The notes: generated by a model from the sequence alone, not told the origin. Positions 19,245-29,370 are shown, numbered from the stretch's first letter. The stretch is DNA of 37,672 bases from Methylococcales symbiont of Iophon sp. n. MRB-2018 (GCA_003666325.1 QPIL01000106.1:1-37672), one strand, 5' to 3'. Translations and numbers: made by a program.

Positions 19245-19279
19245 CTAGCGAGGCATAAATTATGCACATAGCAAGCTAG
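19245..19279. repeat. Nested palindrome
   Basis: Outer arms CTAGC (19245-19249) and GCTAG (19275-19279) enclose the 13-base palindrome GCATAAATTATGC (19253-19265). Function unknown. Confidence 0.5.
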
Positions 19280-19362
19280 AAAATAAATTATGCAACGCAG
19301 AAGAAGGGGGAAAAAAGACCAGTGAAAGTGTTAAATTAATTATCTAAGTGCTTAACAGTCAA

Positions 19363-19695
19363 CTAAACCGAAAACGAGGAGCCACAACCACAGGTGGTAC
19401 TTGCGTTGGGGTTTCTAATGACAAACTGGGCGCCAGTTAAATCCTCTTTGTAATCAATCTCAGCACCGCCTAAATAACCGATACTCATAGAGTCTATTAA
19501 AACAGTCACACTGCCATTTTTAATTTGGGTGTCATCTTCATTTACTTCTTCATCAAAAGTAAAACCATACTGAAAACCAGAACAACCACCGCCAGAAATA
19601 TAAACTCTCAATTTTAAATTATCATTTTCTTCTTCAGCGATTAATGTGCTGACTTTCTTGGCTGCACTATCGGTGAAAATAATAGGATTTGTCAT
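19363..19695 (-). CDS. erpA: Iron-sulfur cluster insertion protein ErpA
   Basis: A-type carrier that passes 4Fe-4S or 2Fe-2S clusters from the scaffold to apo-enzymes. The 110 residues include all three cluster cysteines: C38 in [11 protein letters not shown], and C102 and C104 in TTCGCGSSF. The whole sequence follows E. coli ErpA very closely. It is a single-gene unit with a good predicted promoter upstream. MiaB in the same window is a plausible client. Confidence 0.96.
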   Translation of the reverse strand: MTNPIIFTDSAAKKVSTLIAEEENDNLKLRVYISGGGCSGFQYGFTFDEEVNEDDTQIKNGSVTVLIDSMSIGYLGGAEIDYKEDLTGAQFVIRNPNASTTCGCGSSFSV

Positions 19696-20134
19696 GTAAT
19701 TATTTTAACAAGGAATAAATTTTAAATTATGTCAAGACCAAGTATTTTAGTCAAGACTTTGCTTTACAAACGAATAGCATCAAAGCCAAACAGGATCAAA
19801 TATTACTGTAAAAACATTGCCTGCTGGATAATACCGTTATTAAAAAATAAACACACAATATAGCACCCATATTATCACCGGAGAGGGCTTAAAAGCCCCC
19901 ACCCCTACGTTTTATAAACATAGAATGCAACGCAAGAAACCCCAAAGAAATGCAAGGACATGTAGGGGCGAGTGCCTCTGCTCGCCCGCTATTCCTATAT
20001 TCCCGATAACAGCAGGGCGATAGCCCCCACCTCTACGTTTTATCAACCTGATTTACTTCCTATGTGGAAAAGAGATTTCAGGAATGACGTGATAACAGAA
20101 CTTCAATAAATCAAGCAGTCTTTAGTCCTGAGCC
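19696..20134. other. Intergenic spacer erpA-apeB with dispersed repeat
   Basis: About 440 bp without a gene. The right half (from about 19950) is a repeat shared with the region after parC; the left half holds the erpA promoter and short GGGGC-rich hairpins (AGGGCTTAAAAGCCCCC near 19885-19902). Confidence 0.6.
19726..19757 (-). promoter_or_regulatory. Predicted erpA promoter with 8-bp direct repeats
   Basis: On the minus strand TTGACT (19749-19754), a 17-bp spacer and CATAAT (19726-19731) form a good sigma-70 promoter. On the plus strand GTCAAGAC occurs twice, at 19731-19738 and 19750-19757, exactly 19 bp apart and covering the -10 edge and the -35. That spacing suggests a regulator binding twice on nearly the same DNA face. 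Confidence 0.5.
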
Positions 20135-20137
20135 CTA
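19952..20137 (+). repeat. Composite repeat shared with the parC downstream region, copy 1, ending in heptamer array D
   Basis: Blocks GTAGGGGCGAGTG, GCTCGCCCGCTATTCC, CTACGTTTTAT, GATTTACTTCCTATGTGG, GGAATGACGTGATAACAGAA and CTTCAATAAATCAAG recur in order and orientation at 33251-33385. It ends with AGTCTTT, AGTCCTG, AGCCCTA (20117-20137); the last unit contains the apeB stop codon. Confidence 0.85.
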
Positions 20138-21436
20138 AGATATAAAAAAACATTTTAGTACTTTAATCATAAAGTCATGATCAAATACCCCCGCACTTTC
20201 TCTAATACTGTGCATAGCCCACATAGGACTACCTACATCAACGGTTCTAATACCTAACTTTGCTGAGGTCATTGGGCCAATAGTGCTGCCGCAAGGAATA
20301 TCTGTACGATGTGAATAGCTTTGATAAGGTACTTCTGCTTGCTCACACCAACGAATAAACTGTGCTGCGGAAATACTTTCTGAACTATATCGTTGATTGG
20401 CATTTACTTTAATAACTGGGCCTTTGTTTACCCTGACTTTATGCTCTGGTTCATACGCTGAGGGGAAGTTCGGCTGATAAGCATGTGCCATATCTGCACT
20501 AACCATGAAACTTTGCGCTAAAGCCCGCTGGTAATCCTCGCTATTGATATTCAGCGATAAAGCGATACGCTGTAAAATATCGGGTAAGAAACTACCATTT
20601 GCACCTTTAGTGCTTTCACTACCTACTTCTTCATGGTCAAAAAAAGCACAGAGTCGAGTATTATGATTTTGTAATACCGTATTATCTAAAAATGCCAGTA
20701 AGCCAGCATGACAAGAAGCCAAATTGTCCAGTTGGCTGTTAGCATAGAATTGTTGTTCATCTCCCCACAATACACCAGCTTGAGTATCATAAACATTCAA
20801 CTCCCAAGATAAAATCTGTTCTGCTTTAATCGCTGTTTTTTTGCTCAGACACTGCTTAAAATAATCTGGACAAAGCTGCTCTTCAATCAGTGTCGAAATA
20901 ATTAACGGCAATTCATTTTGCTTATGCAGTTTTAAGCCTTCTTCATTCACCATTCTATTCAGATGAATAGCCAGATTAGGCAAGCGTATTAATGGCTCTT
21001 TAAATCGAACCAATTGGCTGGCAATTTTGCCTTCTGTTGTTTTATAGCTAACTCTACCTGCTAGGCTTAAATCTCTGTCAGTAAAGGTTGCTAATATAGG
21101 ACTGCCATAAATCTCTACCCCCAACCTCAGCAATCCATTATTATTCATCAGCGGATTAGGTTTTATCTTTAATCCAGGTGAGTCGGTATGCGCACCCAAT
21201 ATTTTATAACCGGTTTTAACCAAAGGTTTAGTGCCTGTCACAAAAAAAATAATGGAAGAATCATCTCTAATTACATAATAACGAGCGCCTGGTTTTAATA
21301 GCCATTTTTGTTTTTCATCCAAAGGCTTAAAATCAAATTGTAATAAGTTTTCTTCTATACTTTTGACCGCATGAAATGCACTGGGACTATTATCAATAAA
21401 TTGCAATAAATCTTTAACCTGCTGCTGTGCTGTCAT
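20135..21436 (-). CDS. apeB: M18 family aspartyl-type aminopeptidase
   Basis: Zinc aminopeptidase of the M18 family (ApeB / aspartyl aminopeptidase-like), 433 residues. It trims N-terminal residues, with a preference for acidic ones in the family. Seen motifs: [13 protein letters not shown] with zinc ligand H83 and D85, [15 protein letters not shown] (catalytic and zinc-binding glutamates), SADMAHA, and the C-terminal [15 protein letters not shown]. Its start overlaps the msrB stop as ATGA, so the two form a coupled operon. The stop codon falls inside a heptamer repeat unit, so the last residues may have been altered by repeat insertion. Confidence 0.94.
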   Translation of the reverse strand: MTAQQQVKDLLQFIDNSPSAFHAVKSIEENLLQFDFKPLDEKQKWLLKPGARYYVIRDDSSIIFFVTGTKPLVKTGYKILGAHTDSPGLKIKPNPLMNNNGLLRLGVEIYGSPILATFTDRDLSLAGRVSYKTTEGKIASQLVRFKEPLIRLPNLAIHLNRMVNEEGLKLHKQNELPLIISTLIEEQLCPDYFKQCLSKKTAIKAEQILSWELNVYDTQAGVLWGDEQQFYANSQLDNLASCHAGLLAFLDNTVLQNHNTRLCAFFDHEEVGSESTKGANGSFLPDILQRIALSLNINSEDYQRALAQSFMVSADMAHAYQPNFPSAYEPEHKVRVNKGPVIKVNANQRYSSESISAAQFIRWCEQAEVPYQSYSHRTDIPCGSTIGPMTSAKLGIRTVDVGSPMWAMHSIRESAGVFDHDFMIKVLKCFFIS

Positions 21437-21828
21437 GGCTTTTCTACTAATTGTAACGAGGCTGAATTAATACAATAACGTAAGCCTGTGGGGTATTCCT
21501 CATATTCAAACACATGCCCTAAATGTGCATCACACGCCTGACAGGTGACTTCAACCCGTCTCATGCCATGACTTTCATCAACATGCTCAGTAATATTGCC
21601 AGCCTCTATCACCGCCCAAAAGCTAGGCCAGCCAGTGCCTGAATCAAATTTTTTTTCCGAATCAAATAAACGGTTGCCACAACAAACACAGTGATAAACA
21701 CCCTGTTTCTTAGATTTTGTATACTTTCCCGTAAAAGGTCTTTCTGTACCTTTTTTTCTACAAATATCAAACTGTTCTGGCGTTAGTTTTTCTTGCCATT
21801 GTTGCTCTGTGAGTCGATGACTTGTCAT
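21433..21828 (-). CDS. msrB: Peptide methionine-R-sulfoxide reductase
   Basis: MsrB repairs methionine-R-sulfoxide in oxidised proteins, using thioredoxin. The 131-residue protein has the structural zinc cysteines C47, C50 (CVCC) and C96, C99 (CQAC), the active-site region [16 protein letters not shown], and the catalytic cysteine C119 in [10 protein letters not shown]. It overlaps apeB by 4 bp (ATGA) and is first in the operon. Confidence 0.96.
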   Translation of the reverse strand: MTSHRLTEQQWQEKLTPEQFDICRKKGTERPFTGKYTKSKKQGVYHCVCCGNRLFDSEKKFDSGTGWPSFWAVIEAGNITEHVDESHGMRRVEVTCQACDAHLGHVFEYEEYPTGLRYCINSASLQLVEKP

Positions 21829-22042
21829 TTGCGTTCCTATTCATTCAATGCTTAAAGTATATTTTACGCCCGACTTCTGCTACTGCATAGCCTTATGCTT
21901 GCCAGAGCTATCTTAGCGTCACTTTTAGCAAGTACTTTATCAATATTATTACTATAAACAATTGAAATATAATGATATACCTTATTTTTTATACTTAACC
22001 GCAGCTTTAATTCACAGACTAAAAGTATAGGTTCTTAAACGC

Positions 22043-22104
22043 AAAGGAGATAAAAAAAGTTATGCTACAATGGCAAATTCTATATGCTCCTTTAGAGAAT
22101 AAAT
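22043..22104 (+). promoter_or_regulatory. oadG upstream region (extended -10 or short leader ORF)
   Basis: TATGCTACAAT at 22061-22071 has the TGn extension and fits an extended -10. Alternatively the ATG at 22062, 12 bp after GGAG (22046-22049), opens a 16-codon reading frame ending at 22112, overlapping the oadG start. Both readings cannot easily hold together. Confidence 0.35.
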
Positions 22105-22344
22105 ATGAATGAAATGATGAGTGCGGGGGTAGAACTGATGATCATTGGCATGGTCATTGTATTTGCCTTTCTAGCAATGCTAGTGGTGATGGTTAATATT
22201 ATGACCTGGGTAGTACAACGCTTCTTTCCAGCACAAGCCATAATCATTACACCCGCTACCTCTGCATCCACCAATCATACAGATGCGAGTGTAATTGCAG
22301 CTATCACTGCTGCGGTTCGTCAATATCGTAGCAAACACAAATAA
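22105..22344 (+). CDS. oadG: Oxaloacetate decarboxylase gamma subunit
   Basis: Small subunit (79 residues) of the membrane-bound, sodium-pumping oxaloacetate decarboxylase. One transmembrane helix spans about residues 8-38 (ELMIIGMVIVFAFLAMLVVM), followed by a linker and a basic end (AAVRQYRSKHK). The family's gamma subunit joins the alpha and beta subunits and helps zinc-dependent carboxyl transfer. The order oadG-oadA-oadB is the normal operon order and supports the call of this small protein. AGAGAA lies 7 bp before the ATG. Confidence 0.92.
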   Translation: MNEMMSAGVELMIIGMVIVFAFLAMLVVMVNIMTWVVQRFFPAQAIIITPATSASTNHTDASVIAAITAAVRQYRSKHK

Positions 22345-22405
22345 AACTTACTCACAAAGTAAATACAAAATAAAGTATTGACTCAAAAAGTCATAGGAGA
22401 AAATT

Positions 22406-24178
22406 GTGGCAGAAAAAAACCAGCCTTTAGGAATAACAGAAGTCGTCTTACGAGATGCACATCAATCAATACTAGCAACCCGTTTGCGTATTGAAGATAT
22501 GTTACCTATTTGCCAGCAGCTTGATCAAATAGGCTATTGGTCTATTGAGTCCTGGGGCGGTGCTACCTTTGATGCCTGTATCCGATATTTAGGGGAAGAT
22601 CCGTGGGAAAGATTGCGTTTATTAAAAGCTGCTATGCCCAACACACCGCAACAAATGTTATTTCGTGGACAAAACATTTTAGGTTACCGTCATTATGCAG
22701 ATGATGTAGTCGATAAATTTGTAGAACGGTGTGTAGTAAATGGGATTGATGTTTTTCGCATTTTTGATGCCATGAATGATATGCGCAATATCGAGCAAGC
22801 GGTTAAATCGGTATTGGCAACAGATACCCACGCACAAGGCACAATCTCTTACACCACCAGCCCAGTACACACTATTGATAAATGGGTTATTCAGGGTAAG
22901 CAAATTGAAGACATGGGTGCGCATTCCATTTGTATTAAAGACATGGCAGGTTTATTAAAACCTTATGACGCATTTGAGTTAGTCACTAAACTAAAAAAAG
23001 CCACCAACATTCCTATCCACATGCAATGCCATGCCACCACAGGTTTAAGCGTCCCAACCATTATCAAAGCAGTTGAAGCAGGTATAGATAATGTCGATAC
23101 TGCCATTTCATCATTAAGCATGACCTATGGTCACAGCCCCACGGAAACCATTATTGCCTGTTTTGAAGACCAGCCTCGTGATACCGGTCTGGACTTAGCA
23201 AAAATGGAAGAAATTGCCATTTACTTTAGAGACATCAGAAAGAAATATGCACAATTTGAAGGTAGCCTAAAAGGTGTCGATAGCCGCATTCTGACCTCAC
23301 AAGTTCCTGGTGGCATGTTGACCAATATGGAAAACCAGCTTAAAGAACAAGGTGCATCAGATAAATTTGATGAAGTCTTAAAAGAAATCCCGCGTGTTCG
23401 TAAAGATTTGGGCTATATTCCTTTAGTTACACCAACCTCTCAAATTGTCGGCACACAAGCCGTGCTTAATGTGCTTGCAGGGGAGCGTTACAAGACTATC
23501 ACCAAAGAAACAGCCGGCGTACTCAAAGGTGAGTATGGTGCATCACCAGCCGAACTGAATAAAGAATTACAACAGCGCGTACTAGAAGGCTCAGAGGCTA
23601 TTAAATGTCGACCTGCCGATCTTTTAGAAGCTGAAATGCAAAAACTAATCACTGATATTGAAGAAAAGGCAAAAGCAGAAGGGGTAACCCTTGCCAAAAA
23701 CGTAGAAGAAGATGCTTTAATTAATGGGCTTTTCGCACAAGTAGGCTGGAAATTTATTGTAAACCGTGACAACCCTGACGCATTTGAAGCCGCACCAGAT
23801 GCAGAAGCTTTTGCAAGCACTACGCAAGCAGTTACCTCCAACACAGGCACAGAATCTTACGCTGTTAATGTGGATGGCAAAAGCTATCATGTTGTAGTCG
23901 GTTCAGACGACACCAACATTAGAGAACAAAAAGAAAATACAATACTAACAACACCGATAGCCAGTAATAGTGAAATCATCGAATCACCTATGGCAGGTAT
24001 TATTCTTAAAGTAAATGTGACTACAGGCTCTCATATTGCTCAGGGTGATGTAGTTATTATTATGGAAGCGATGAAAATGGAAACCGAAGTTCGATCCAGA
24101 ATCTCAGGTACTGTCAGCACAGTTAATATTAAAGAAGGGGATGCCGTGGCAGTCGGTGAAACCTTAATCACTTTATAA
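22406..24178 (+). CDS. oadA: Oxaloacetate decarboxylase alpha subunit (biotin-dependent)
   Basis: Cytosolic subunit that transfers the carboxyl group of oxaloacetate to its biotin. The N-terminal carboxyltransferase barrel begins LRDAHQSILATRLRIEDML and has HMQCHATTGL metal-binding histidines. A PYC_OADA domain follows (about 330-460). The C-terminal biotinyl domain has EAMKMET, with K557 as the biotin site. 590 residues, normal. The GTG start has AGGAGA 6-7 bp upstream. A proline/alanine linker, common in other OadA proteins, is replaced here by a Thr/Asn/Ser-rich stretch near 475-515. The product pyruvate and the sodium gradient link it to C4 metabolism. Confidence 0.95.
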   Translation: MAEKNQPLGITEVVLRDAHQSILATRLRIEDMLPICQQLDQIGYWSIESWGGATFDACIRYLGEDPWERLRLLKAAMPNTPQQMLFRGQNILGYRHYADDVVDKFVERCVVNGIDVFRIFDAMNDMRNIEQAVKSVLATDTHAQGTISYTTSPVHTIDKWVIQGKQIEDMGAHSICIKDMAGLLKPYDAFELVTKLKKATNIPIHMQCHATTGLSVPTIIKAVEAGIDNVDTAISSLSMTYGHSPTETIIACFEDQPRDTGLDLAKMEEIAIYFRDIRKKYAQFEGSLKGVDSRILTSQVPGGMLTNMENQLKEQGASDKFDEVLKEIPRVRKDLGYIPLVTPTSQIVGTQAVLNVLAGERYKTITKETAGVLKGEYGASPAELNKELQQRVLEGSEAIKCRPADLLEAEMQKLITDIEEKAKAEGVTLAKNVEEDALINGLFAQVGWKFIVNRDNPDAFEAAPDAEAFASTTQAVTSNTGTESYAVNVDGKSYHVVVGSDDTNIREQKENTILTTPIASNSEIIESPMAGIILKVNVTTGSHIAQGDVVIIMEAMKMETEVRSRISGTVSTVNIKEGDAVAVGETLITL

Positions 24179-24187
24179 TTAGCGACC

Positions 24188-25315
24188 ATGGAAAATCTTA
24201 TCGCTTTATGGGAAAGCACAGGGCTTTATAACTTTTCTGGCTCTCAAGCATTTATGATGCTAGTGGGCTTTTTACTGTTATTTCTAGCCATCAAAAAAGG
24301 ATTTGAACCCTTATTATTATTACCCATTGGCTTTGGTGCCATCCTTAGTAATATCCCTATTGCAGGTATCGCAGAACCTAGTGGCATTTTGCACTACCTC
24401 TACGGCGGTATAAAAACAGGTATATTCCCCCTACTCATTTTTATGGGAGTCGGTGCAATGACGGATTTTGGTCCCATGTTAGCCAATCCTAAAACCTTAC
24501 TTTTAGGCGCTGCTGCCCAATTTGGCATCTTTGCCACCCTCTTAGGTGCACTAGCTTTAAACATGATTCCAGGGCTGGAATTTACCCTAAAAGATGCAGC
24601 CGCCATTGCCATCATTGGTGGTGCAGATGGGCCAACAGCCATATATGTCGCCTCCAAATTAGCCCCAGAATTACTTGGTGCCATTGCTGTTGCAGCCTAC
24701 TCTTACATGGCTTTAGTGCCATTGATTCAACCCCCCATCATGCGCTTACTCACAACAGAAGATGAAAGAAAGATTGAAATGCAGCAATTACGAATTGTCA
24801 GCCCCACCGAAAAAATTGTTTTTCCATTACTGTTACTGACCCTCTGTGCGCTACTGATTCCTTCAGCAGCACCTTTAGTAGGCATGTTCTGCCTAGGTAA
24901 TTTAATGAATAGCTGTGGCGTAGTAGAACGATTAAGCAAAACAGCTCAAAATGAATTGATCAATATTGTCACTATCTTTTTAGGTTTAGCAGTAGGCTCA
25001 AAGCTCAGTGCAGAAGCCTTTCTTAAAGCAGAAACTTTAGGTATTTTAGCCTTAGGAGCAGTGGCATTTAGTATCGGCACCGCCTGTGGCGTAATAATGG
25101 CAAAAATCATGAACAAGCTCAGTAAAACAGACATTAATCCTTTAATAGGTGCTGCAGGTGTTTCTGCTGTACCTATGGCTGCTCGTGTAGCCAATAAAGT
25201 TGGGCTAGAAAGTAATCCGCACAATTTTCTGCTTATGCACGCCATGGGGCCCAATGTTGCGGGTGTCATTGGTTCAGCAGTAGCTGCGGGAATTTTACTA
25301 AGTTTAGTAAAGTAA
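24188..25315 (+). CDS. oadB: Oxaloacetate decarboxylase beta subunit (sodium pump)
   Basis: Integral membrane subunit that decarboxylates carboxybiotin and moves sodium ions outwards. The 375 residues are mostly hydrophobic, with about nine membrane segments. The conserved acidic site in [10 protein letters not shown] (D147) corresponds to the sodium/proton-binding aspartate known in the family. [19 protein letters not shown] and [19 protein letters not shown] near the end are also characteristic. It starts 9 bp after the oadA stop. The gene is convergent with anmK; the 72-bp gap shows no clear terminator. Confidence 0.95.
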   Translation: MENLIALWESTGLYNFSGSQAFMMLVGFLLLFLAIKKGFEPLLLLPIGFGAILSNIPIAGIAEPSGILHYLYGGIKTGIFPLLIFMGVGAMTDFGPMLANPKTLLLGAAAQFGIFATLLGALALNMIPGLEFTLKDAAAIAIIGGADGPTAIYVASKLAPELLGAIAVAAYSYMALVPLIQPPIMRLLTTEDERKIEMQQLRIVSPTEKIVFPLLLLTLCALLIPSAAPLVGMFCLGNLMNSCGVVERLSKTAQNELINIVTIFLGLAVGSKLSAEAFLKAETLGILALGAVAFSIGTACGVIMAKIMNKLSKTDINPLIGAAGVSAVPMAARVANKVGLESNPHNFLLMHAMGPNVAGVIGSAVAAGILLSLVK

Positions 25316-25387
25316 CCCCTGATATGTTTCGAGCTAAACTTTTAAAAAATCATAGAACAAGGTGAAACTTAACAAATTTATTGCACC

Positions 25388-26539
25388 TTAGCTTATTCCA
25401 TTCTTTCCAGGATAAATTCCTCCTAAAACCACAGATTTTTTAGCACCAGTAACTTGTGGCAAATTGCCCGCTAAGTTATGGATAGATTGTTTGGCAAGCC
25501 AGGCAAACGCCACAGCTTCTACATAGTCGGGGTTTATTCCAAATTTTTCAGTTGATTCAACAGGGTGATTTAGATTATTTTTTATTAATTGAATCAAATT
25601 TTCATTGTGTATACCGCCGCCACAAATTAAGCTGTGACCAGTTAAAGGGGCATATTGTTGAATAGCATCGGTAACAGTATCAGCGCTAAACTGACAAAGG
25701 CTAGCTTGCACATCTTCTGCCTTGCATGTCAGAAAAGCAGATAATTTATCTTCTAACCAGTTGGCAGAAAAATACTCCTTACCTGTACTTTTTGGTGGGC
25801 TTTGGCTGAAATAAGGGTCATCCTTTAAATGTTTCAGTAATTCAGCATTGACCGTACCTGATTTTGCCCAGTTACCTGCGTTATCGTAATGCTTGTTATT
25901 ATTCTTTTCCATCCAGTAATCCATTAAAGTATTACCAGGTCCAGTATCAAAGCCGAGAGTATAGTTTTTTGTTAAATAGCTGATATTAGCAATGCCGCCA
26001 ATATTAACAACCGTTAATGCGTGTTTAGATAAATCAAATAGCTTGCAAAAATAAGCCTGATGAAAAGCAGGAACTAGAGGAGCACCTTGACCTTTAGCTG
26101 CAATATCGCGTCTTCGGAAATCTGCAACTGTAGTAATACCCGTTTGCTCAGCTATGATATTGGGATCACCAATTTGTAAAGAAAAAGGCGGTATGCTGTC
26201 AGCAGCATGATAAACGGTTTGCCCATGACTACCTATAGCGGTAATAGACGATGAAAGGGTCTTTGTTTTTTTAAGTAATTTCTCGACAGTATTGGCAAAA
26301 AGCTGACCCAATTGAGCGTCAATAGTACCGTACTCACGTAAAAGTATAGGCGTATTAGCTTGAGAAATAGTTTGAATTGTTTTTTTTAGTGCAGATGAAT
26401 AAGGAGAATATTCAAAACCAAGCAGTTCAAGCGTATTATTATCAAACTTAACCAGAGCGGCATCAATGCCATCAATACTGGTACCAGACATTAAGCCTAT
26501 ATATAGCTCAGCCACTTTATTCGGTTTTGTAGTGAACAA
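25388..26539 (-). CDS. anmK: Anhydro-N-acetylmuramic acid kinase
   Basis: AnmK phosphorylates and opens 1,6-anhydro-MurNAc released during cell-wall turnover, giving MurNAc-6-phosphate for recycling. The 383 residues carry the ASKHA-type phosphate loop GLMSGTSIDGIDAAL, IGSHGQTVYH, VADFRRRDIAAKGQGAPLVP, NIGGIANISYL and FDTGPGNTLMDYW. The start TTG at 26539 overlaps the end of the M23 peptidase gene by 23 bp; a GTG at 26515 just after that stop is an alternative. The next gene upstream is a murein hydrolase, so the pair forms a cell-wall operon. Confidence 0.94.
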   Translation of the reverse strand: MFTTKPNKVAELYIGLMSGTSIDGIDAALVKFDNNTLELLGFEYSPYSSALKKTIQTISQANTPILLREYGTIDAQLGQLFANTVEKLLKKTKTLSSSITAIGSHGQTVYHAADSIPPFSLQIGDPNIIAEQTGITTVADFRRRDIAAKGQGAPLVPAFHQAYFCKLFDLSKHALTVVNIGGIANISYLTKNYTLGFDTGPGNTLMDYWMEKNNNKHYDNAGNWAKSGTVNAELLKHLKDDPYFSQSPPKSTGKEYFSANWLEDKLSAFLTCKAEDVQASLCQFSADTVTDAIQQYAPLTGHSLICGGGIHNENLIQLIKNNLNHPVESTEKFGINPDYVEAVAFAWLAKQSIHNLAGNLPQVTGAKKSVVLGGIYPGKNGIS

Positions 26540-27854
26540 TAAGCATTTCTTCTTTTACGGGATTAAGTCGTGCAATAAGGGGTTGAGTTTGCTTTTTAAA
26601 GCTGGCAAGCAATGATTTTTTAATGGATTTTGCTTTAGGTAGTTTGACAGTCAAAGGGTTTTTGTGAACACCGTTGACTCGAAATTCATAATGTAAATGC
26701 GGGCCTGTAGCTAGCCCAGATTTTCCAACATAGCCAATAGTCTGTCCCTGTTTGACAACACTACCCACTTTTTGACCTCTCTTAAAACTAGACATGTGTG
26801 CGTAAAGAGAACTGTACTTTTGTCCGTGCTGAACAATAACAACACGCCCATAACCGCCTTTACGACCACGGAAAGTTATTTTTCCGTTACCCGTAGTTTT
26901 AATTGATGTACCTGTTCTAGCGGCATAATCAACACCTTTATGGGCGCGAATCCTATTTAAAACAGGATGTTTTCTTTTTAAATTAAAACGAGAGCTAATA
27001 CGTGCAAATTCAATCGGAGTGCGTAAAAAGGTTTTATGTATACTCTTGCCGTCAGGGGTAAAATATTCAGCACTACCGTCTTCTTGCTCAAATCTAACCG
27101 CTATATAGGTACGTCCTTGGTTTATAAATTCAGCGGCAAGAATTGTACTTTTGTCTATTTCAATATTATCAACAAAGACTTTTTCATAAACAACAGTAAA
27201 CGCATCGTCTTTACGAATACTTAAAGCAAAATCAATATCCCAAGCAAAAATACCAGCCAATTGCATAATCAACTTATCAGACAAACCCGCATCCTGACCA
27301 TCAAGAAATAGCGATCTATTGATAATAGCCTGTGTGCTGGCAATAGTCTTTTTTACCGATTTACTAATCAGCTCAACATTAAATTGATCGGCCGAGCGTT
27401 GAGCCTTTAAGGTATCAATGGAATTCTTATGATAAATTAATTGTTGTAGCTGACCGTTGGAACCCGTATTTATATAGAGTATTTTACCTGGAGAAATAGA
27501 AGCAAACTGCCTACCTAAATCATTGGCATGAATGACCTTATGTAAATCAACTTTACTCAAATTAAGAGATGAAAAAATAGTAGATATACTTTCACCCTGT
27601 TTAATATGGTGTGTCAGTATCTTGCTTTCAGTGTATTGAAAATCTGCTTTTTTTGGGATAAGTGCAATGGTTTTACCAATATCAGAGTTTTTGACTAATA
27701 AATCAGTAGGCTCTGCATCAATGGCAGGAATCGCTAATTGACTGACCACGACCTCTTGCTCAGAAGAGTTTGGGGAAGTCAAGATATAAGCTACAGCAAG
27801 CGTAAAAATGACACTGACACCTAAAAATAAAAACCTAAAATTATTGCTATCCAC
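26517..27854 (-). CDS. M23-family murein endopeptidase (MepM-like)
   Basis: Zinc peptidase predicted to cut peptidoglycan cross-links in the periplasm. One N-terminal membrane anchor is visible at about residues 8-25. Next come a LysM/OapA-like segment (HHIKQGESISTIFSSL, about 80-130), a middle domain, and a peptidase M23 domain from about 300 to 400 with HKGVDYAA (zinc His and Asp), LYAHMSSF and HLHYEF. The basic C-terminal tail is rich in lysine. The start is GTG with AGGT 11 bp upstream. It is co-transcribed with anmK and divergent from tyrS, an order common in gammaproteobacteria. Confidence 0.92.
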   Translation of the reverse strand: MDSNNFRFLFLGVSVIFTLAVAYILTSPNSSEQEVVVSQLAIPAIDAEPTDLLVKNSDIGKTIALIPKKADFQYTESKILTHHIKQGESISTIFSSLNLSKVDLHKVIHANDLGRQFASISPGKILYINTGSNGQLQQLIYHKNSIDTLKAQRSADQFNVELISKSVKKTIASTQAIINRSLFLDGQDAGLSDKLIMQLAGIFAWDIDFALSIRKDDAFTVVYEKVFVDNIEIDKSTILAAEFINQGRTYIAVRFEQEDGSAEYFTPDGKSIHKTFLRTPIEFARISSRFNLKRKHPVLNRIRAHKGVDYAARTGTSIKTTGNGKITFRGRKGGYGRVVIVQHGQKYSSLYAHMSSFKRGQKVGSVVKQGQTIGYVGKSGLATGPHLHYEFRVNGVHKNPLTVKLPKAKSIKKSLLASFKKQTQPLIARLNPVKEEMLIVHYKTE

Positions 27855-27960
27855 GAATTAAATGTACCTAAAAAATTTCAAAATGACGGGAGAAGTAAAC
27901 CCTAAGACGGGAATTATAGACTAAAGCAATATTTTTTCATAAGATTCGATTAAATGAATT

Positions 27961-27966
27961 TATAAT
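27961..27966 (+). promoter_or_regulatory. tyrS promoter -10 (TATAAT)
   Basis: A perfect TATAAT lies 31 bp before the chosen start. No good -35 at 16-18 bp is seen. Transcription would start near 27973, giving a short leader that contains TGGAG. Confidence 0.45.
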
Positions 27967-27996
27967 AGTCCAAATAAAATATTGATGGAGTTGATT

Positions 27997-29193
27997 GTGC
28001 AAGAACAAGTGCTAGAACAGATTAAGCGTGGAGCCGATGAGATTTTACTTGAATCTGAGTTAATTAAAAAACTCAAAGAAGACAGACCACTTATTATAAA
28101 GGCAGGTTTTGACCCTACTGCTCCAGACTTACATCTTGGTCATACAGTATTGATTAACAAACTAAAGCAATTTCAGGATTTAGGGCATCAAGTCCAATTC
28201 TTAATTGGCGATTTTACTGGCATGATTGGCGATCCCACGGGTAAAAACATTACTCGTAAAGCACTTTCAAAAAAAGAAGTAATGGAAAACGCAAAGACCT
28301 ATCAACAGCAGGTTTTTAAAATATTAGACCCCAGTAAAACGCAAATTGTATTTAATTCTACTTGGATGGATAAAATGTCATCGGCAGACTTAATTCAACT
28401 AGCGGCGAAACATACAGTAGCGAGAATGCTGGAGCGTGATGACTTTAACAAGCGTTTTAAAGGTGGGCAACCCATTTCTATCCATGAATTTTTGTACCCG
28501 TTAATTCAAGGTTATGATTCTGTTGCTATGAAAGCAGATATTGAACTGGGAGGAGTCGATCAAAAGTTTAACCTATTAGTAGGGCGACAATTACAGGGCA
28601 TTTATGGACAAAAACCCCAAGTTGTTATTACTATGCCAATACTTGAAGGTCTGGATGGTGTGCAAAAAATGTCCAAGTCGCTCAATAACTATATAGGTAT
28701 AGCGGATTCTGCGGATGAAATGTTTGGTAAAATCATGTCAGTATCAGACGAATTGATGTGGCGATATTTTAAATTACTCAGCTTTAGATCAATGACTGAA
28801 ATAAATGAATGGAAGCAAGCGTGTGATAAAGGTGAAAACCCAAGGAATTATAAGGTGAGTTTAGCGCAAGAAATCATTGAAAGATTTCATAATACTACAG
28901 CAGCAACAAAAGCCTTAGAAAATTTTGAGGCAAGGTTTCAAAGAGGAGCGATGCCAGATGAAATGGATGAGATTGAACTGAATGTTGATAGTGAGGGTTG
29001 TGCAATAGCAAATATTTTAAAACAGGCAAGTCTTACCAAAAGCACATCAGAAGCGCTTAGGATGGTTAAGCAGGGAGCCGTTAAGATTGATGGCAAAAAA
29101 GTTTCCGACCCTAAATTGATAATAGCAGTAGATACCACCCATGTTTATCAAGTAGGTAAAAGAAGATTTGCGAGAGTTTCGTTAAAAGATTAA
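27997..29193 (+). CDS. tyrS: Tyrosyl-tRNA synthetase
   Basis: Class I synthetase that charges tRNA-Tyr. The 398-residue form matches the gammaproteobacterial type seen in Pseudomonas. HLGH (the HIGH motif) is at 46-49, KMSKS at 224-228, and an S4 RNA-binding domain is at the C-terminus (about 335-398). I start at GTG 27997 because TGGAG lies 6 bp before it and the protein then begins like its relatives (QEQ...IKRGADEIL). The frame is also open from a TTG at 27982 and an ATG at 27985, which would place the Shine-Dalgarno inside the gene. It faces away from the M23 peptidase gene. Confidence 0.95.
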   Translation: MQEQVLEQIKRGADEILLESELIKKLKEDRPLIIKAGFDPTAPDLHLGHTVLINKLKQFQDLGHQVQFLIGDFTGMIGDPTGKNITRKALSKKEVMENAKTYQQQVFKILDPSKTQIVFNSTWMDKMSSADLIQLAAKHTVARMLERDDFNKRFKGGQPISIHEFLYPLIQGYDSVAMKADIELGGVDQKFNLLVGRQLQGIYGQKPQVVITMPILEGLDGVQKMSKSLNNYIGIADSADEMFGKIMSVSDELMWRYFKLLSFRSMTEINEWKQACDKGENPRNYKVSLAQEIIERFHNTTAATKALENFEARFQRGAMPDEMDEIELNVDSEGCAIANILKQASLTKSTSEALRMVKQGAVKIDGKKVSDPKLIIAVDTTHVYQVGKRRFARVSLKD

Positions 29194-29229
29194 TACTCCC
29201 CACAAAGCAATAAACAAGATGATTGTAAG

Positions 29230-29271
29230 GACTCAGGACTCAGGACTAAAGACTAAAGACTAAAGACTAAA
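29230..29271 (+). repeat. Tandem heptamer array E (GACTCAG x2, GACTAAA x4)
   Basis: Two GACTCAG and four perfect GACTAAA units, followed by GACCCCTTGG. It starts 37 bp after the tyrS stop, on the opposite strand relative to arrays C, F, G and H. Confidence 0.95.
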
Positions 29272-29370
29272 GACCCCTTGGTTTTTGGTGGTTTCTTATG
29301 AGTGCAGTAGCACCAGATCCGTAGGGTGCGTTCCACGCAGTGCGGTAGCACCACACGCACCAGAGCAGTA

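Larger units (their letters stand above)
18996..19362. other. Intergenic spacer moaB-erpA with several inverted repeats
   Basis: About 370 bp without a recognisable gene. It contains the second copy of the dispersed ~50-bp repeat (19056-19110, minus), a hairpin with stems CCTGATAT / ATATCAGG (19141-19169), and a nested palindrome (19245-19279). ATTATGCA occurs three times (near 19090, 19260 and 19287). A small RNA is possible but I cannot support one. Confidence 0.6.
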
